In this document: piece after piece, positions 17,690 through 27,700 of the stretch
Position numbering within the stretch: the stretch's first letter is position 1
Layout: the number at the start of each line of letters is the position of its first letter
Assembly (NCBI RefSeq): GCF_020829595.1
Contig: NZ_JAIVFW010000041.1
Location: 1 to 64,000, forward strand
Direction of reading: 5' to 3'
Length of the DNA stretch: 64,000 nucleotides
Origin: Nostoc sp. CHAB 5844
Lineage (GTDB): Bacteria; Cyanobacteriota; Cyanobacteriia; Cyanobacteriales; Nostocaceae
Made by a program: the position numbers and the translations under genes
Notes under the pieces: generated by a model
Told to the model about the DNA's origin: nothing
Databases searched by the model: none
What the model saw: only the letters and a program-made list of their open reading frames with translations

Positions 17690-18475
17690 ATGAAGCACAG
17701 GATTGTTAAAAAATCTTTAATTGGAATTTTATTTTCTACATCATTGTTTTGGATGAATGCAACTACCGCTCAGTCGCAATCTATGCCTGTAGAGCAAAAC
17801 ATAGATAGCACAAAGATAGTACCAAGAGCGCCAATCAAATATCAACACTTTGGTGACGAAAAACGAATGAGGCGCATACCAGGAGGAGTAAGAGACCATT
17901 GTTTACGAGGCATAGATAAGAATCATCTTACTGTTTTAGTCCCAGAAAATAATCCTGTATTGACTACTGTTGAGCGTCCCAAACTATTTTTTTATCTTCC
18001 CAAAACTGCCAAAACCTCTGTCAAAGGATTTGAGTTGATTTTACATAATGCTGATGAAAAAGTAATTTATCAGCAAAAGTATAAGGCTAATCAGCAACCG
18101 GGAATTTTTAGCCTTGATTTACCTGCTGATAAAAATCAACGATTTCTTGAACTTGGTCAGGAATATAATTGGTATCTCATAGTTATTTGTAATCGTAAAG
18201 ATAAATCTTTCGATCAAACTGTGGCTGGAACAGTGAAACAAATTGTTCCTGACAAAAAGTTGACTAGTAAGTTAAAGAAAGCTTCGCCACGAGAACGTGC
18301 GGCTTTATATGCAGCCAATGGCATTTGGTACGATAGTCTGACTATCCTCGCACAGTTACGCCGTCAGCGTCCCAATGATATTGCTTTACAGACTGATTGG
18401 CAAAGTATTTTAGAGTCAGTCAAATTAGAGAATATCTCATCAGAGCTTTTATTAGGTGAGTTAGAAACTGAATAA
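17690..18475 (+). CDS. DUF928 domain protein, copy 1
   Basis: A 261-residue secreted protein. Residues 1-27 are a signal peptide (basic start, hydrophobic core, ATTAQSQS cleavage region). A DUF928 domain follows: VLVPENNPVLTTVERPKLFFYLP, FELILHNADEKVIY, GIFSLDLP, then the YNWYLIVICN strand and PRERAALYAANGIWYDSLTIL. DUF928 is confined largely to cyanobacteria, often near CHAT or CHASE2 proteins; its function is unknown. I chose ATG at 17690 because it matches copies 2 and 3. It is the first of three tandem paralogs on one strand. Confidence 0.85.
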   Translation: MKHRIVKKSLIGILFSTSLFWMNATTAQSQSMPVEQNIDSTKIVPRAPIKYQHFGDEKRMRRIPGGVRDHCLRGIDKNHLTVLVPENNPVLTTVERPKLFFYLPKTAKTSVKGFELILHNADEKVIYQQKYKANQQPGIFSLDLPADKNQRFLELGQEYNWYLIVICNRKDKSFDQTVAGTVKQIVPDKKLTSKLKKASPRERAALYAANGIWYDSLTILAQLRRQRPNDIALQTDWQSILESVKLENISSELLLGELETE

Positions 18476-18522
18476 AAACATTTTTTAGTGATATTTCATA
18501 AAGGGCATGGTGAGCAATTCTT

Positions 18523-19305
18523 ATGAAGCGCAAGATTGTTAAAAAATCTCTAACTGGAATTTTATTTTCAACATTATTGTTGTGGATGAATGCAACCACT
18601 GCTCAGTCACAGTCCATATCTGTAGAGCAAAACATAGATAACACAAAGATACTACTAGGAGAACCCATCAAATATCAACACTTTGGCAACGGAAAACGGA
18701 TGAGGCGGATAACAGGAGGTATAAGAGAAAATTGTTTGTTAGGCACAAATAAGAATCCTACTGTATTAGTTCCGGAAAATCATCCTGTACTGACTACTGT
18801 TGAACAGCCAAAATTATTTTTCTATCTTCCCAAAACTGCGAAAACTTTTATACAAGGATTTGAATTGATTGTACAAGATGCTGATAAAAAAGTAATTTAT
18901 AAACAAAAATACAAAGTTAATCAAAAATCTGGAATTTTTAGCCTTGATTTACCCGTTAATAAAAATCAACCATTACTTGAAGTTGGTAGGGAATATAATT
19001 GGATATTTTTAGTAATTTGCAATAACTCAGACCGCAGTTTAGATCAAGTTGTGGCTGGAACTGTGAAACAAATCGTTCCTGACAAAAATTTGACTAGTAA
19101 GTTAAAGACAGCTTCGCCAAGAGAACGTGCGGCTCTATATGCAGCCAATGGCATTTGGTACGATAGTTTGGCTATTCTCGCACAGTTACGTCGTCAACGC
19201 CCAAATGATGCAGCTTTACAAACTGATTGGCAAAGTCTTTTAGAGTCAGTCAAATTAGCAAATATCGTCCCAGAGCCTTTATTGAGTGAGTTAGAAATTG
19301 AGTGA
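18523..19305 (+). CDS. DUF928 domain protein, copy 2
   Basis: A 260-residue paralog of its neighbours with the same layout: signal peptide (1-27), DUF928 core (VLVPENHPVLTTVEQPKLFF; GIFSLDLP) and the nearly identical C-terminal block PRERAALYAANGIWYDSLAIL. It is the most diverged of the three in the middle (IFLVICNNSDRSLDQVVAGT). The 47-bp gap before it carries TTTTTTAGTG, the right half of the subtilase terminator. Gene and gap were duplicated together. Confidence 0.85.
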   Translation: MKRKIVKKSLTGILFSTLLLWMNATTAQSQSISVEQNIDNTKILLGEPIKYQHFGNGKRMRRITGGIRENCLLGTNKNPTVLVPENHPVLTTVEQPKLFFYLPKTAKTFIQGFELIVQDADKKVIYKQKYKVNQKSGIFSLDLPVNKNQPLLEVGREYNWIFLVICNNSDRSLDQVVAGTVKQIVPDKNLTSKLKTASPRERAALYAANGIWYDSLAILAQLRRQRPNDAALQTDWQSLLESVKLANIVPEPLLSELEIE

Positions 19306-19371
19306 AAAATACTAAGTTTGTCCCAGCCATTTTTTAGTGGCATTTTATAAACAGCATTTTAAGAAAATCTT

Positions 19372-20157
19372 ATGAATCACAGAATTATTAAAAAATCTTT
19401 AATAGGAATTTTATTTTCTACATTATTGTTGTGGATGAATGCTACTACCGCTCAGTCGCAATCTATACCTGTAGAGCAAAATATAGATAGCACAAAAATA
19501 GTACCAGGAGCGCCAATCAAATATCAACACTTTGGTAACGGAAGGCGAATGAGCCGGCTACCAATAGGGGTAAGAGAACACTGTTTGCTAGGCAGAGATA
19601 AAAATCATTTTACTGTTTTAGTACCAGAAAATAATCCTGTACTGACTACTGTTGAGCGTCCGAAACTATTTTTCTATATTCCCAAAACGGCCAAAACCTC
19701 TGTAAAAGGATTTGAGTTGATTTTACACAATGCTAATGAACAAGTAATTTATCAGAAAAAATATAAGGTGAATCAGCAACCTGGAATTTTTAGCCTTGAT
19801 TTACCTGCTGATAAAAATCAGCCATTACTCGAAGTTGAGCAGGAATACAATTGGTATTTAGTAATTAAATGTAATCGCACAGATCCCTCTTACGATCAAG
19901 TTGTGGGTGGAACTGTCAAACAAATTGTTCCTGACAAAAAGTTGACTAGTAAGTTAAAAAAAGCTTCACCAAGAGAACGTGCGGCTTTATATGCAGCCAA
20001 TGGTATTTGGTACGATAGTCTGACTATCCTTGCACAGTTACGCCGTCAGCGTCCAAATGATGCTGCTTTGCAAACAGATTGGCGAAGTCTTTTAGAGTCA
20101 GTCAAATTAGGAAATATCGTCTCAGAGACTTTATTAGGTGAGTTAGAAACTGAGTGA
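19372..20157 (+). CDS. DUF928 domain protein, copy 3
   Basis: A 261-residue paralog closest to copy 1 (VLVPENNPVLTTVERPKLFFY; AKTSVKGFELILHNAN; QPGIFSLDLP). It has a signal peptide at 1-27 and the conserved C-terminal PRERAALYAANGIWYDSLTIL followed by LAQLRRQRPND. It is the last gene of the array. The three likely share a transcript, with gaps of only 47 and 66 bp, and should be exported. Whether they act together or are alternates is unknown. Confidence 0.85.
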   Translation: MNHRIIKKSLIGILFSTLLLWMNATTAQSQSIPVEQNIDSTKIVPGAPIKYQHFGNGRRMSRLPIGVREHCLLGRDKNHFTVLVPENNPVLTTVERPKLFFYIPKTAKTSVKGFELILHNANEQVIYQKKYKVNQQPGIFSLDLPADKNQPLLEVEQEYNWYLVIKCNRTDPSYDQVVGGTVKQIVPDKKLTSKLKKASPRERAALYAANGIWYDSLTILAQLRRQRPNDAALQTDWRSLLESVKLGNIVSETLLGELETE

Positions 20158-20332
20158 AAATTATTTAAGTAACCCAACATAGTTGCTGCCTAGCTTGCCT
20201 ACCCCCTACTCTCCTACTCCCCTGCACCCTACCTTCTTGAAGGTAGATCTAAAACCCATACCTGTGGAAAAGGCCCTACTCTTGTACTATGGTTTAGAGT
20301 AGAATTAGCAACCAAGCTAAAAAAGACTGCCA

Positions 20333-20680
20333 ATGGTGTTTGATCCTGATTTTTTGAATGACAACTCTGAGGAACACCCGAATCAACTTCTAAGCGAGAA
20401 CTTTGAGGAAAACCCCAATCAGTTACTCCAGTATTTGCAACATCAGTCTCCTGATGTTCTAGCGCGTGTCGCCCAGTCTGTCAGCCCCGAAATTAAACAA
20501 ATCATTTCCCAAAACGTCCAAGGGCTGGTGGGAATGCTTCCCGCAGAAAACTTCAACGTGCAAATTACCACAGACCGAGATAATTTAGCTGGGCTATTAG
20601 CATCGGCAATGATGACAGGGTATTTCTTACGGCAGATGGAACAAAGAATGCAGTTAGATTATTTGTCTGACGGACAATAG
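20333..20680 (+). CDS. DUF760 domain protein
   Basis: A 115-residue protein. An N-terminal repeat-like stretch (HPNQLLSENFEENPNQLLQYL) is followed by the DUF760 core, LARVAQSVSPEIKQIISQNVQGLVG and LLASAMMTGYFLRQMEQR. DUF760 occurs in cyanobacteria and plastids and has no settled role. It is soluble and has no signal peptide. It converges with the HtrA gene. Confidence 0.85.
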   Translation: MVFDPDFLNDNSEEHPNQLLSENFEENPNQLLQYLQHQSPDVLARVAQSVSPEIKQIISQNVQGLVGMLPAENFNVQITTDRDNLAGLLASAMMTGYFLRQMEQRMQLDYLSDGQ

Positions 20681-20739
20681 TTTAGAAGGAATCAAAGTCA
20701 AAAATCTCTAGACTCTGGACTTTGGACTCTGAACTATTG

Positions 20740-21945
20740 CTATTTTTTAGGATAGACTCCTGACTGCACTTTCAAAGTCTGTATTTTTCCACTGCGGTTG
20801 ATTTCAAGTACGAGGATATCTCCGACTGTGCTGGATTCTACCAGTTTCTGCACTTGGGCGGCTGTTTTAACTGGCTTCGTGTTAAATTTTTGAATTACGT
20901 CTCCAGGTAGCAGTCCTGCCCGTTTTGCTGGCGACTCATCTAAAACTCCCTTAATGACAACACCAGAATCCAGCTTGATGTTGAGCTTGTTTTCTAGGTT
21001 AATTTGCTGTTTTTTAGTTGGAGATAGATCTGCCATTTCAATACCCAAAAAAGGATGATCTACTCGCCCTTTCGTAAATAGTTCTTTGGCAACACGGGCG
21101 GCGGTTTCAATAGGAATTGCAAAACCTAGTCCCTGTGCATCAGCGCGAATGGCTGTATTAACACCAATCACTTCACCTTGAGCATTTAGCAAAGGCCCAC
21201 CAGAATTACCAGGGTTAATAGCCGCATCAGTTTGGATAAAACTAACGCGTTTATCTGGGACACCAACTTGAGCGCTAGTACGGTCAGTAGCGCTGATAAT
21301 GCCGATAGTAACAGTGTTATCTAAACCGAGAGGATTGCCAATAGCGATCGCCCACTGTCCTGGAATTAAATTTTGAGAATTGCCCAGCTTCACAGTCGGC
21401 AATTTATCACCAGGAATTTTGACAACTGCCACATCTGTAATCGTATCAACGCCCAACACCTTGCCCTCAAAAGTCCGACCATCCTTGAGGGTTACTTGTA
21501 CTGTATCTGTGTCAGCTACCACATGAGCATTTGTCAGTAATTCACCATTTTCGCTCAAAATAAATCCTGACCCTGTACCGCGCTCAATTCGCTCTTGGGG
21601 AATTGCTTGTTCCTCTTCACCAAAAAAGCGGCGCAATAAGGGATTTTTTAAAGCTTCCGAGATGGGATTTGCCACCTTACGAGTCGCATTAATGCGTACT
21701 ACCGCTGGGCCAACTTTCTGCACTGCCGTAGCGATAAAATTCACATTATCTCCACCAGTAGCTCCAATAGTGCCGCTAGGAGCATAAGGAGATACAGATT
21801 CTGGCGGTAAAGCTGCCGTCACATTTCTTAACTCTCGAAACGAGCGATTTTGTATGAGGAGATAGCGACTACCAAACAAACCTGCACCACCACCAACCAA
21901 CAGTAAAGATAAATAAATAGCCAGTTGCTTCAAAGATAAATTCAT
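20740..21945 (-). CDS. HtrA/Deg-type serine protease with PDZ domain
   Basis: A 401-residue trypsin-fold protease of the HhoA/HhoB/HtrA group. One N-terminal hydrophobic segment (~8-25) gives a signal peptide or anchor. The catalytic triad is intact: His141 (TNAHVV), Asp171 (ITDVAVVK), Ser248 (GNSGGPL). One PDZ domain spans ~295-390 (LGIEM..., SPAKRAGLLPGDVIQ). These proteases degrade damaged or misfolded proteins outside the cytoplasm and in the thylakoid lumen, especially under light or heat stress. ATG at 21945 is preferred over a start 24 bp further out. Assignment to HhoA, HhoB or HtrA needs a tree. Confidence 0.92.
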   Translation of the reverse strand: MNLSLKQLAIYLSLLLVGGGAGLFGSRYLLIQNRSFRELRNVTAALPPESVSPYAPSGTIGATGGDNVNFIATAVQKVGPAVVRINATRKVANPISEALKNPLLRRFFGEEEQAIPQERIERGTGSGFILSENGELLTNAHVVADTDTVQVTLKDGRTFEGKVLGVDTITDVAVVKIPGDKLPTVKLGNSQNLIPGQWAIAIGNPLGLDNTVTIGIISATDRTSAQVGVPDKRVSFIQTDAAINPGNSGGPLLNAQGEVIGVNTAIRADAQGLGFAIPIETAARVAKELFTKGRVDHPFLGIEMADLSPTKKQQINLENKLNIKLDSGVVIKGVLDESPAKRAGLLPGDVIQKFNTKPVKTAAQVQKLVESSTVGDILVLEINRSGKIQTLKVQSGVYPKK

Positions 21946-21969
21946 AATAATTACGATTAAGGACAGCAA

Positions 21970-22665
21970 TGCAGTTGCTAATTTCTAAGTGTAGTCAAGC
22001 AAGCCATGAGTGGACAGATAAATTTAACATAGAGTTGCTTAATAAATATTTAAGCTAGTAATTTCTTCCAAGAGACTGAGCAAGAGGAAGATTAGAAACA
22101 TTTTTTGAGTAGCTTGTCCTACATCCAAGGATAGCTCCTGGGCAAACTCAAGGCTGAAGTTGAATTTTACCCGACTGAACATCTAAATCGAACACATTTT
22201 ATACTTGAAATTTTCCTCTTTCCCATACGTAATCTTTAAAATTCAATGTTTGAATTAACACTTATTGCCTGTATGCCTATTCTTGAAACTCTGAAGATAC
22301 TTGCAAAATGTGTAGTTTAAGCAGACGTTTTGTTACTCAAGTTCACAGTTATATAGCTAATCTTTTTGGGAAAGATAGTTTTATTAGTAAATGATTTCAT
22401 TCATAAACTGTTATGACAATTCCTCGGTTTTTCGGGAATTTTAGGGGAATGCATGGCTATGCTAACGCAAACGCTGAGATTTCTAGCTTTTTCATTGCTA
22501 AAGAAAGTTACTTTCCGAGTCTAACCTTAATTGATTGGGCAGTTAGCGATGCTGGTCAATTCCCCATAATCATCAAACAGTTGATGGAAGTATTTATATG
22601 CGATCGCCGGGAAATCCTCAATCGGCTCTACGCTCAAGCCGCAGTTTCATTAAATGAGGTGTTTC
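21970..22665. other. intergenic region upstream of the kinase cluster
   Basis: This ~700-bp stretch separates the divergent HtrA and GAF-kinase genes. It should hold promoters for both. A frame at 22413-22679 (88 codons) is open but overlaps the kinase start and shows no recognisable motif, so I do not call it. No repeat array or RNA gene was recognised. Confidence 0.5.
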
Positions 22666-24717
22666 ATGTCCACAGTTAGCCTCAAAAAGATTTTTAACAA
22701 AAAAGAGTTGCCGCCGCTACTTCAGGACTTAGCTTGCCAAATCAACAGTGCGATTGATATTGAACTGATAGACGGCACGAAACTGATGAGTATTGGCCAA
22801 CAAACTACCAAAAACCGATATCCAATCGAGGTGTCAGGAGAAAACATCGGCTGGGTGGTTGGCGAAGAACAGACAAACACAATAGCAACCTTGCTCTCGT
22901 TACTAGCAAAACAAGAAACCGAGAAGAAAGAACTAGCTAAAGAATTACTAGAGCGATATCAAGAAATTGATTTGTTTCAAGATATTTCGACTCAACTGAC
23001 GACGAGTTTGGACACGCGACAAATTGCCCAACTCGTACTTCAGGAAATGAGTCAATTAGTTGAATCATCTGCGGGGGCGCTCCTCTTGCTCAATGCTGAT
23101 GCAACTACCTTTGAAATCATTGCCGAATTTGGGCAGTTTTTTGACCACAGTCAGATAGAATCAGGCAAAGGAATTATTGATGACATTGTGCAATCCGGTC
23201 GTGCAGAACTTGTCAATGATGTGCAAGCCGATCCGCGACTATGGAGGGAGAAAAATATTCAGGCCCTTATTTGTGTACCGTTGCGAGCCAAAGAACGGAT
23301 ACTAGGAGCGATCGCTATCGGCACAAACAAAACCGACGCATATAAAGCTGAACATCTCAAACTTGTGAGTATCTTTGCCTCACAAACAGCAGTAGCCATT
23401 GAAAAAGCTGTGCTTTATGAGCAAAGCACTCAAGCAACCGCCCAGGCAAAAGCCCAGACAGAAAAGCTTCAGCAGGCTCTCCAAGATTTGCAACTAGCAC
23501 AAACTCAATTAATCCAAAGCGAGAAAATGTCGAGTTTGGGGCAACTGATTGCCGGAGTTGCCCACGAAATCAACAATCCGGTTAACTTTATTTGCGGCAA
23601 TTTGCGGTACGTTGACGAGTATGCCCAAGATATATTGGGACTGCTGCAAGCGTATCAGAAATTCTTACCTGTAAATCCGCCAGATTTGGAATCAGAGTTA
23701 GACAATATCGATGTGGAATTTATCATGCAGGATCTGCCCAAACTGCTGGATTCGATGAAACTGGGGAGCGATCGCATCGTCGAAATTGTCAAATCCCTAA
23801 AAAACTTCTCCCGCCACGACGAAGCCCAAATGAAAGCCGTCAACATCCACGATGGCATCGACGGGACACTGATGATTTTGCGCCATCGCCTCAAGGCGGC
23901 TACGCATCGTCCAGAAATTGAAATCATCAAAGACTATGCCGAACTTCCCCTGATTGAGTGCTATCCCGGACAGTTGAATCAGGTGTTTATGAACATCCTG
24001 GCAAACGCCATTGATGCTTTAGAAGAGTCAATGGGAGCTAGTGCTTTGGGCGGCTCTGCCGACTTGAAGCAACTGGCGTTCAAAAGTCCTGAACTATGGA
24101 CTACGGACTATGGACTTTTGACTCAACCACAAATTACCATTCGCACCCAAAACATCGACAACCAATGGGTAGTGATTCGCATTGCTGACAATGGCCCTGG
24201 CATGAAAGAAGAGATCATCCGACGCATCTACGATCCCTTCTTTACCACAAAAGATATAGGTAAAGGAACTGGCTTGGGCATGGCAATCAGCCACCAAATT
24301 ATTGTGGATAGACACCAAGGAATTCTCAAGTGTCGTTCTCAACCGGGTCAAGGCACAGAATTCTGGATTCAGATTCCGGTGAATTGTGCAGTAGAAGACA
24401 CTGTGGAAAGTCAGGATAGCACAAGTTCGGCCTCTCAAAGTGCGTTGGCGCAGCCCGCCTTCAGCATCGCCCCGTCAACTGCCACATCAGATGCGGAAGG
24501 CTTCATTTCATCAACCACCCCCATACTCAAACCAACAGAACTGCTAATCCGTCATACTCAACTAATTCGGCGACTATCACAGCAGAGTCCAGATGTTGGC
24601 GCAGCTTCACCCGATCAAATTTACCAGATGTTCCAACGTCACCCAATTTCGTTAAAGCTTTACGCCACTTTATTGTCCTGGTTCTGTTGTTCTAACCCTG
24701 CCCAAATCCACCATTAA
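22666..24717 (+). CDS. GAF-domain sensor histidine kinase with repeat insertion
   Basis: A 683-residue cytoplasmic kinase. It has an N-terminal region (1-95), a GAF domain (~105-245), a coiled coil (~250-290), a HisKA domain with phospho-acceptor His300 (GVAHEINNPVNF), and a HATPase domain with N box ANAIDAL, G1 ADNGPGM, F box FFTTKDIGKGTG and G2 GLGMAISH. About 30 residues after ANAIDALEE (24039-24127; ...GGSADLKQLAFKS...) come from a dispersed DNA repeat, in-frame. The C-terminal tail (~580-683) is unique and partly repeat-derived. ATG 22666 has TGAGGTG 4 nt upstream. It is cotranscribed with the hybrid kinase 29 nt downstream. Confidence 0.9.
   Translation: MSTVSLKKIFNKKELPPLLQDLACQINSAIDIELIDGTKLMSIGQQTTKNRYPIEVSGENIGWVVGEEQTNTIATLLSLLAKQETEKKELAKELLERYQEIDLFQDISTQLTTSLDTRQIAQLVLQEMSQLVESSAGALLLLNADATTFEIIAEFGQFFDHSQIESGKGIIDDIVQSGRAELVNDVQADPRLWREKNIQALICVPLRAKERILGAIAIGTNKTDAYKAEHLKLVSIFASQTAVAIEKAVLYEQSTQATAQAKAQTEKLQQALQDLQLAQTQLIQSEKMSSLGQLIAGVAHEINNPVNFICGNLRYVDEYAQDILGLLQAYQKFLPVNPPDLESELDNIDVEFIMQDLPKLLDSMKLGSDRIVEIVKSLKNFSRHDEAQMKAVNIHDGIDGTLMILRHRLKAATHRPEIEIIKDYAELPLIECYPGQLNQVFMNILANAIDALEESMGASALGGSADLKQLAFKSPELWTTDYGLLTQPQITIRTQNIDNQWVVIRIADNGPGMKEEIIRRIYDPFFTTKDIGKGTGLGMAISHQIIVDRHQGILKCRSQPGQGTEFWIQIPVNCAVEDTVESQDSTSSASQSALAQPAFSIAPSTATSDAEGFISSTTPILKPTELLIRHTQLIRRLSQQSPDVGAASPDQIYQMFQRHPISLKLYATLLSWFCCSNPAQIHH
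24040..24127 (+). repeat. dispersed repeat inserted in the kinase coding sequence
   Basis: AGTGCTTTGGGCGGCTCTGC then CGACTTGAAGCAACTGG matches the intergenic repeat at 12207-12241. It is followed by an inverted AAAAGTCC...GGACTTTT segment made of GGACTA heptamers (24082-24119). The combined block keeps the reading frame. Confidence 0.75.
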
Positions 24718-24746
24718 ATCAAAATCGACATCAGGAAACTATAGCT

Positions 24747-27700
24747 ATGTCTTGCCAACTTGACGAATTTAACCGTCACCTCTGGGAAAAATGTCCCGTT
24801 GGTCTGGTACTTTGCCGAACAGATGGGACGCTGATTGACATCAACCCTGCCTATGCTGCCATTTTGGGACGCACTGTTTCGGAAACTCTCAACCTCAACC
24901 ATTGGCAGATTACTTCGGAAAACTCTGTTGCCACCGAGCAAGCCATACTAGAGAACTTAGAAAAAACTGATCGCTACGGGCCTTTTGAGAAAGAGTACAT
25001 CCACAAAGACGGGCATTTAGTTCTTGTGAGAATCTCCGCAGTGATAATTGAGAAGGATGGGGAAAAACTGATTTGGTCGAGTGTGGAGGATATTAGCGAC
25101 CTTAGACAAGCCCAACAAGAACGCCAAGAAACCGAAAAAATCTTAAAAAAGAGCGAAGCCCGATACCGCTCTCTGGTGAAAACCAACACGCAAATTATCT
25201 GGGTCAGTTCACCAGAAGGAATTTGCTTTGAACTTACAGACTGGATAGCTTACACTGGGCAAACTTTAGCTGAAGCTGAGAACGGAGGCTGGATTGATGC
25301 TGTTCATCCTGATGATCGTGGCTACACCGGGGAAGCTTGGGGTATTGCTGTTGCCAACCTCAGCCAATATCAAATTGAATACCGCATTCGCGGCCAGGAT
25401 GGCAACTATCGCTACTTTTGGGTCTGGGGCGCTCCTGTGATTGAAGACGATGGTAGTGTGCGGGAGTGGATTGGCACTTGTACAGATATTCACGATCGCA
25501 AACTGGCAGAAGCTGAAAATCAGCGATTAAAAGAACGATATCGCTCTTTAGTAACTGCTAGTTCTCAAATCGTTTGGGGAGCAACCCCAGAAGGAATGGG
25601 GATTAGCAGTGAAATGCTCACTTGGATCGCTTACACAGGCCAGACTGAACAAGAAGTTGAGGATTGGGGTTGGATTGAGCCAATTCACCCCGATGACCGT
25701 TCTCATTCAGCAGCAGCCTGGAATGCATCTGTGGCCAATCAAGGTATCTACCAAACTGAATATCGGCTGCGTGGACAGGATGGAATCTACCGCTATTTCT
25801 CAGTTTGTGGCACTCCTGTTCTAGAAACAGACGGCAGCATCCGAGAATGGATTGGTACTTGTACCGACATTCACGATCGCAAGCTGGCAGAAGCTGAAAA
25901 TCAACGTTTATTTGATATGTTGAATCATTCCAGCGATGCGATCATTGTCCGCGACATGACTGATAAAGTCTCCTACTGGAATCAAGGTGCTGAAAGGCTT
26001 TACCATTGGACACGCGAGGAAGTCAAAAACCAATATATTTACACATTTCTCAAAAAAATCTTTCCCAAACCAAAAGAAGAAATCGTAGCAGAGCTATTAC
26101 AGCAAGGCAATTGGGAAGGAGAAGTACAACACCTTACCCATGATGGCAAACTGATTACTGTACAGAGCCGATGGACGTTGCAACGAGACATTTCTGGTCA
26201 ACCCTGCGCGGTTTTGGAAATTAATACTGATATTACAGCCCGCAAACAAGCAGAAATTGCTCTACGCCAACTAAATCAAGAACTGGAAGCCAGAGTTACA
26301 GAACGGACAGCCGCTTTACAAGATACCTTGGCAGAAGCCCAGGGGTTAAATGCGATTTTGGATAACTTAGCGGATGGTTTGTTGGTAGTAGATACGTCAG
26401 GACAAATCACCCACTTCAATCCTGCCTTTTTAGCTATGCACGGATTGACAAGCACCGTTCTCAAAGGTAACTACCAAGAACTGCCAATCCTCGGTTTAGC
26501 ACATCTGATTGAACAAACTCAGTCCCATCCTCAAGAGGTATTTGCTGCCGAAGTTGAACTGGTGAAAGAACGCATTGGTCAAGCAGTAGCGACCGCTATT
26601 TTTAAGCAGACAACAGCTAACGAACCTGCTACTTGCTTCGGTTCGGCACTCCTAATTCGGGATGTGACAGCAGAAAAAGAAGTTGACAAGATGAAGACCG
26701 ACTTTATCTCCACAGTCTCCCACGAGCTGCGGACACCTTTGACTTCTGTTCTTGGTTTTGCCTCGATCATTAAAGAAAAGCTAGAAACCGATGTCTTCCC
26801 CATACTGACTACCGAAGACCGCAAGCTGCAAAAAACGATGAAGCGGGTGGGTGACAATCTCAACATTATTGTGTCGGAAGCAGAACGGCTCACATCTTTG
26901 ATTAACGATGTTTTAGACATTGCCAAGATGGAAGCCGGGAAAGTGGAATGGCAGATGCAGCCCCTCGACCCCGGTGAGTTACTCGATTGGGCAACTACTT
27001 CTACAGCAGCGTTGTTTGAAACCAATGGCTTGCAACTGGTGAGCGAGATTGATCCTGGATTACCTCAAATAGTGGGCGATCGCAACCGTCTATTACAAGT
27101 CCTGATCAACTTAATTTCTAATGCTGTTAAATTTACCCAATCTGGTTCTGTTACCTGTCGCGTTAAACAACAAAATGACGGTGTTTGCATCAGCGTCATC
27201 GACACAGGCATTGGTATTGCACTCGAAGACCAACCAAAAGTATTTGAGAAATTCCGCCAAGTTGGCGACACCCTCACCGACAAACCCAAAGGTACAGGGC
27301 TAGGACTGCCCATCTGCAAACAAATCGTCGAACATCACGGCGGCAGAATCTGGGTGGAGAGTGAACCAAGCAAAGGTAGCACGTTCTCGTTCCTGATTCC
27401 CACCTACGCCAGCAACGACAAAACCAATGGACAAATCAATCTCGATGCCTTAGTCAAACAACTGAAAGAACACGTCATCACTACCAACACTGTGCTGAAC
27501 GAAAACCGCAAAACCATTCTGGTAGTGGATGATGATACTAACATTCGAGAATTACTTCGACAGCAACTAGAAAACGAAGGCTACAAAGTTCGAGAAGCGA
27601 AAGATGGCATGGATGCAATTCATCAAATCAAAATCGCTCGTCCTGATTTGATTCTCTTAGATGTGATGATGCCCCAAATTAACGGCTTTGATGTGGCAGC

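Noticed and set aside
22413-22679. 88-codon open frame upstream of the GAF kinase
   Set aside because: It overlaps the kinase start (22666, which has a good ribosome site), shows no recognisable motif, and its beginning resembles repeat DNA. It could be real but is unsupported.
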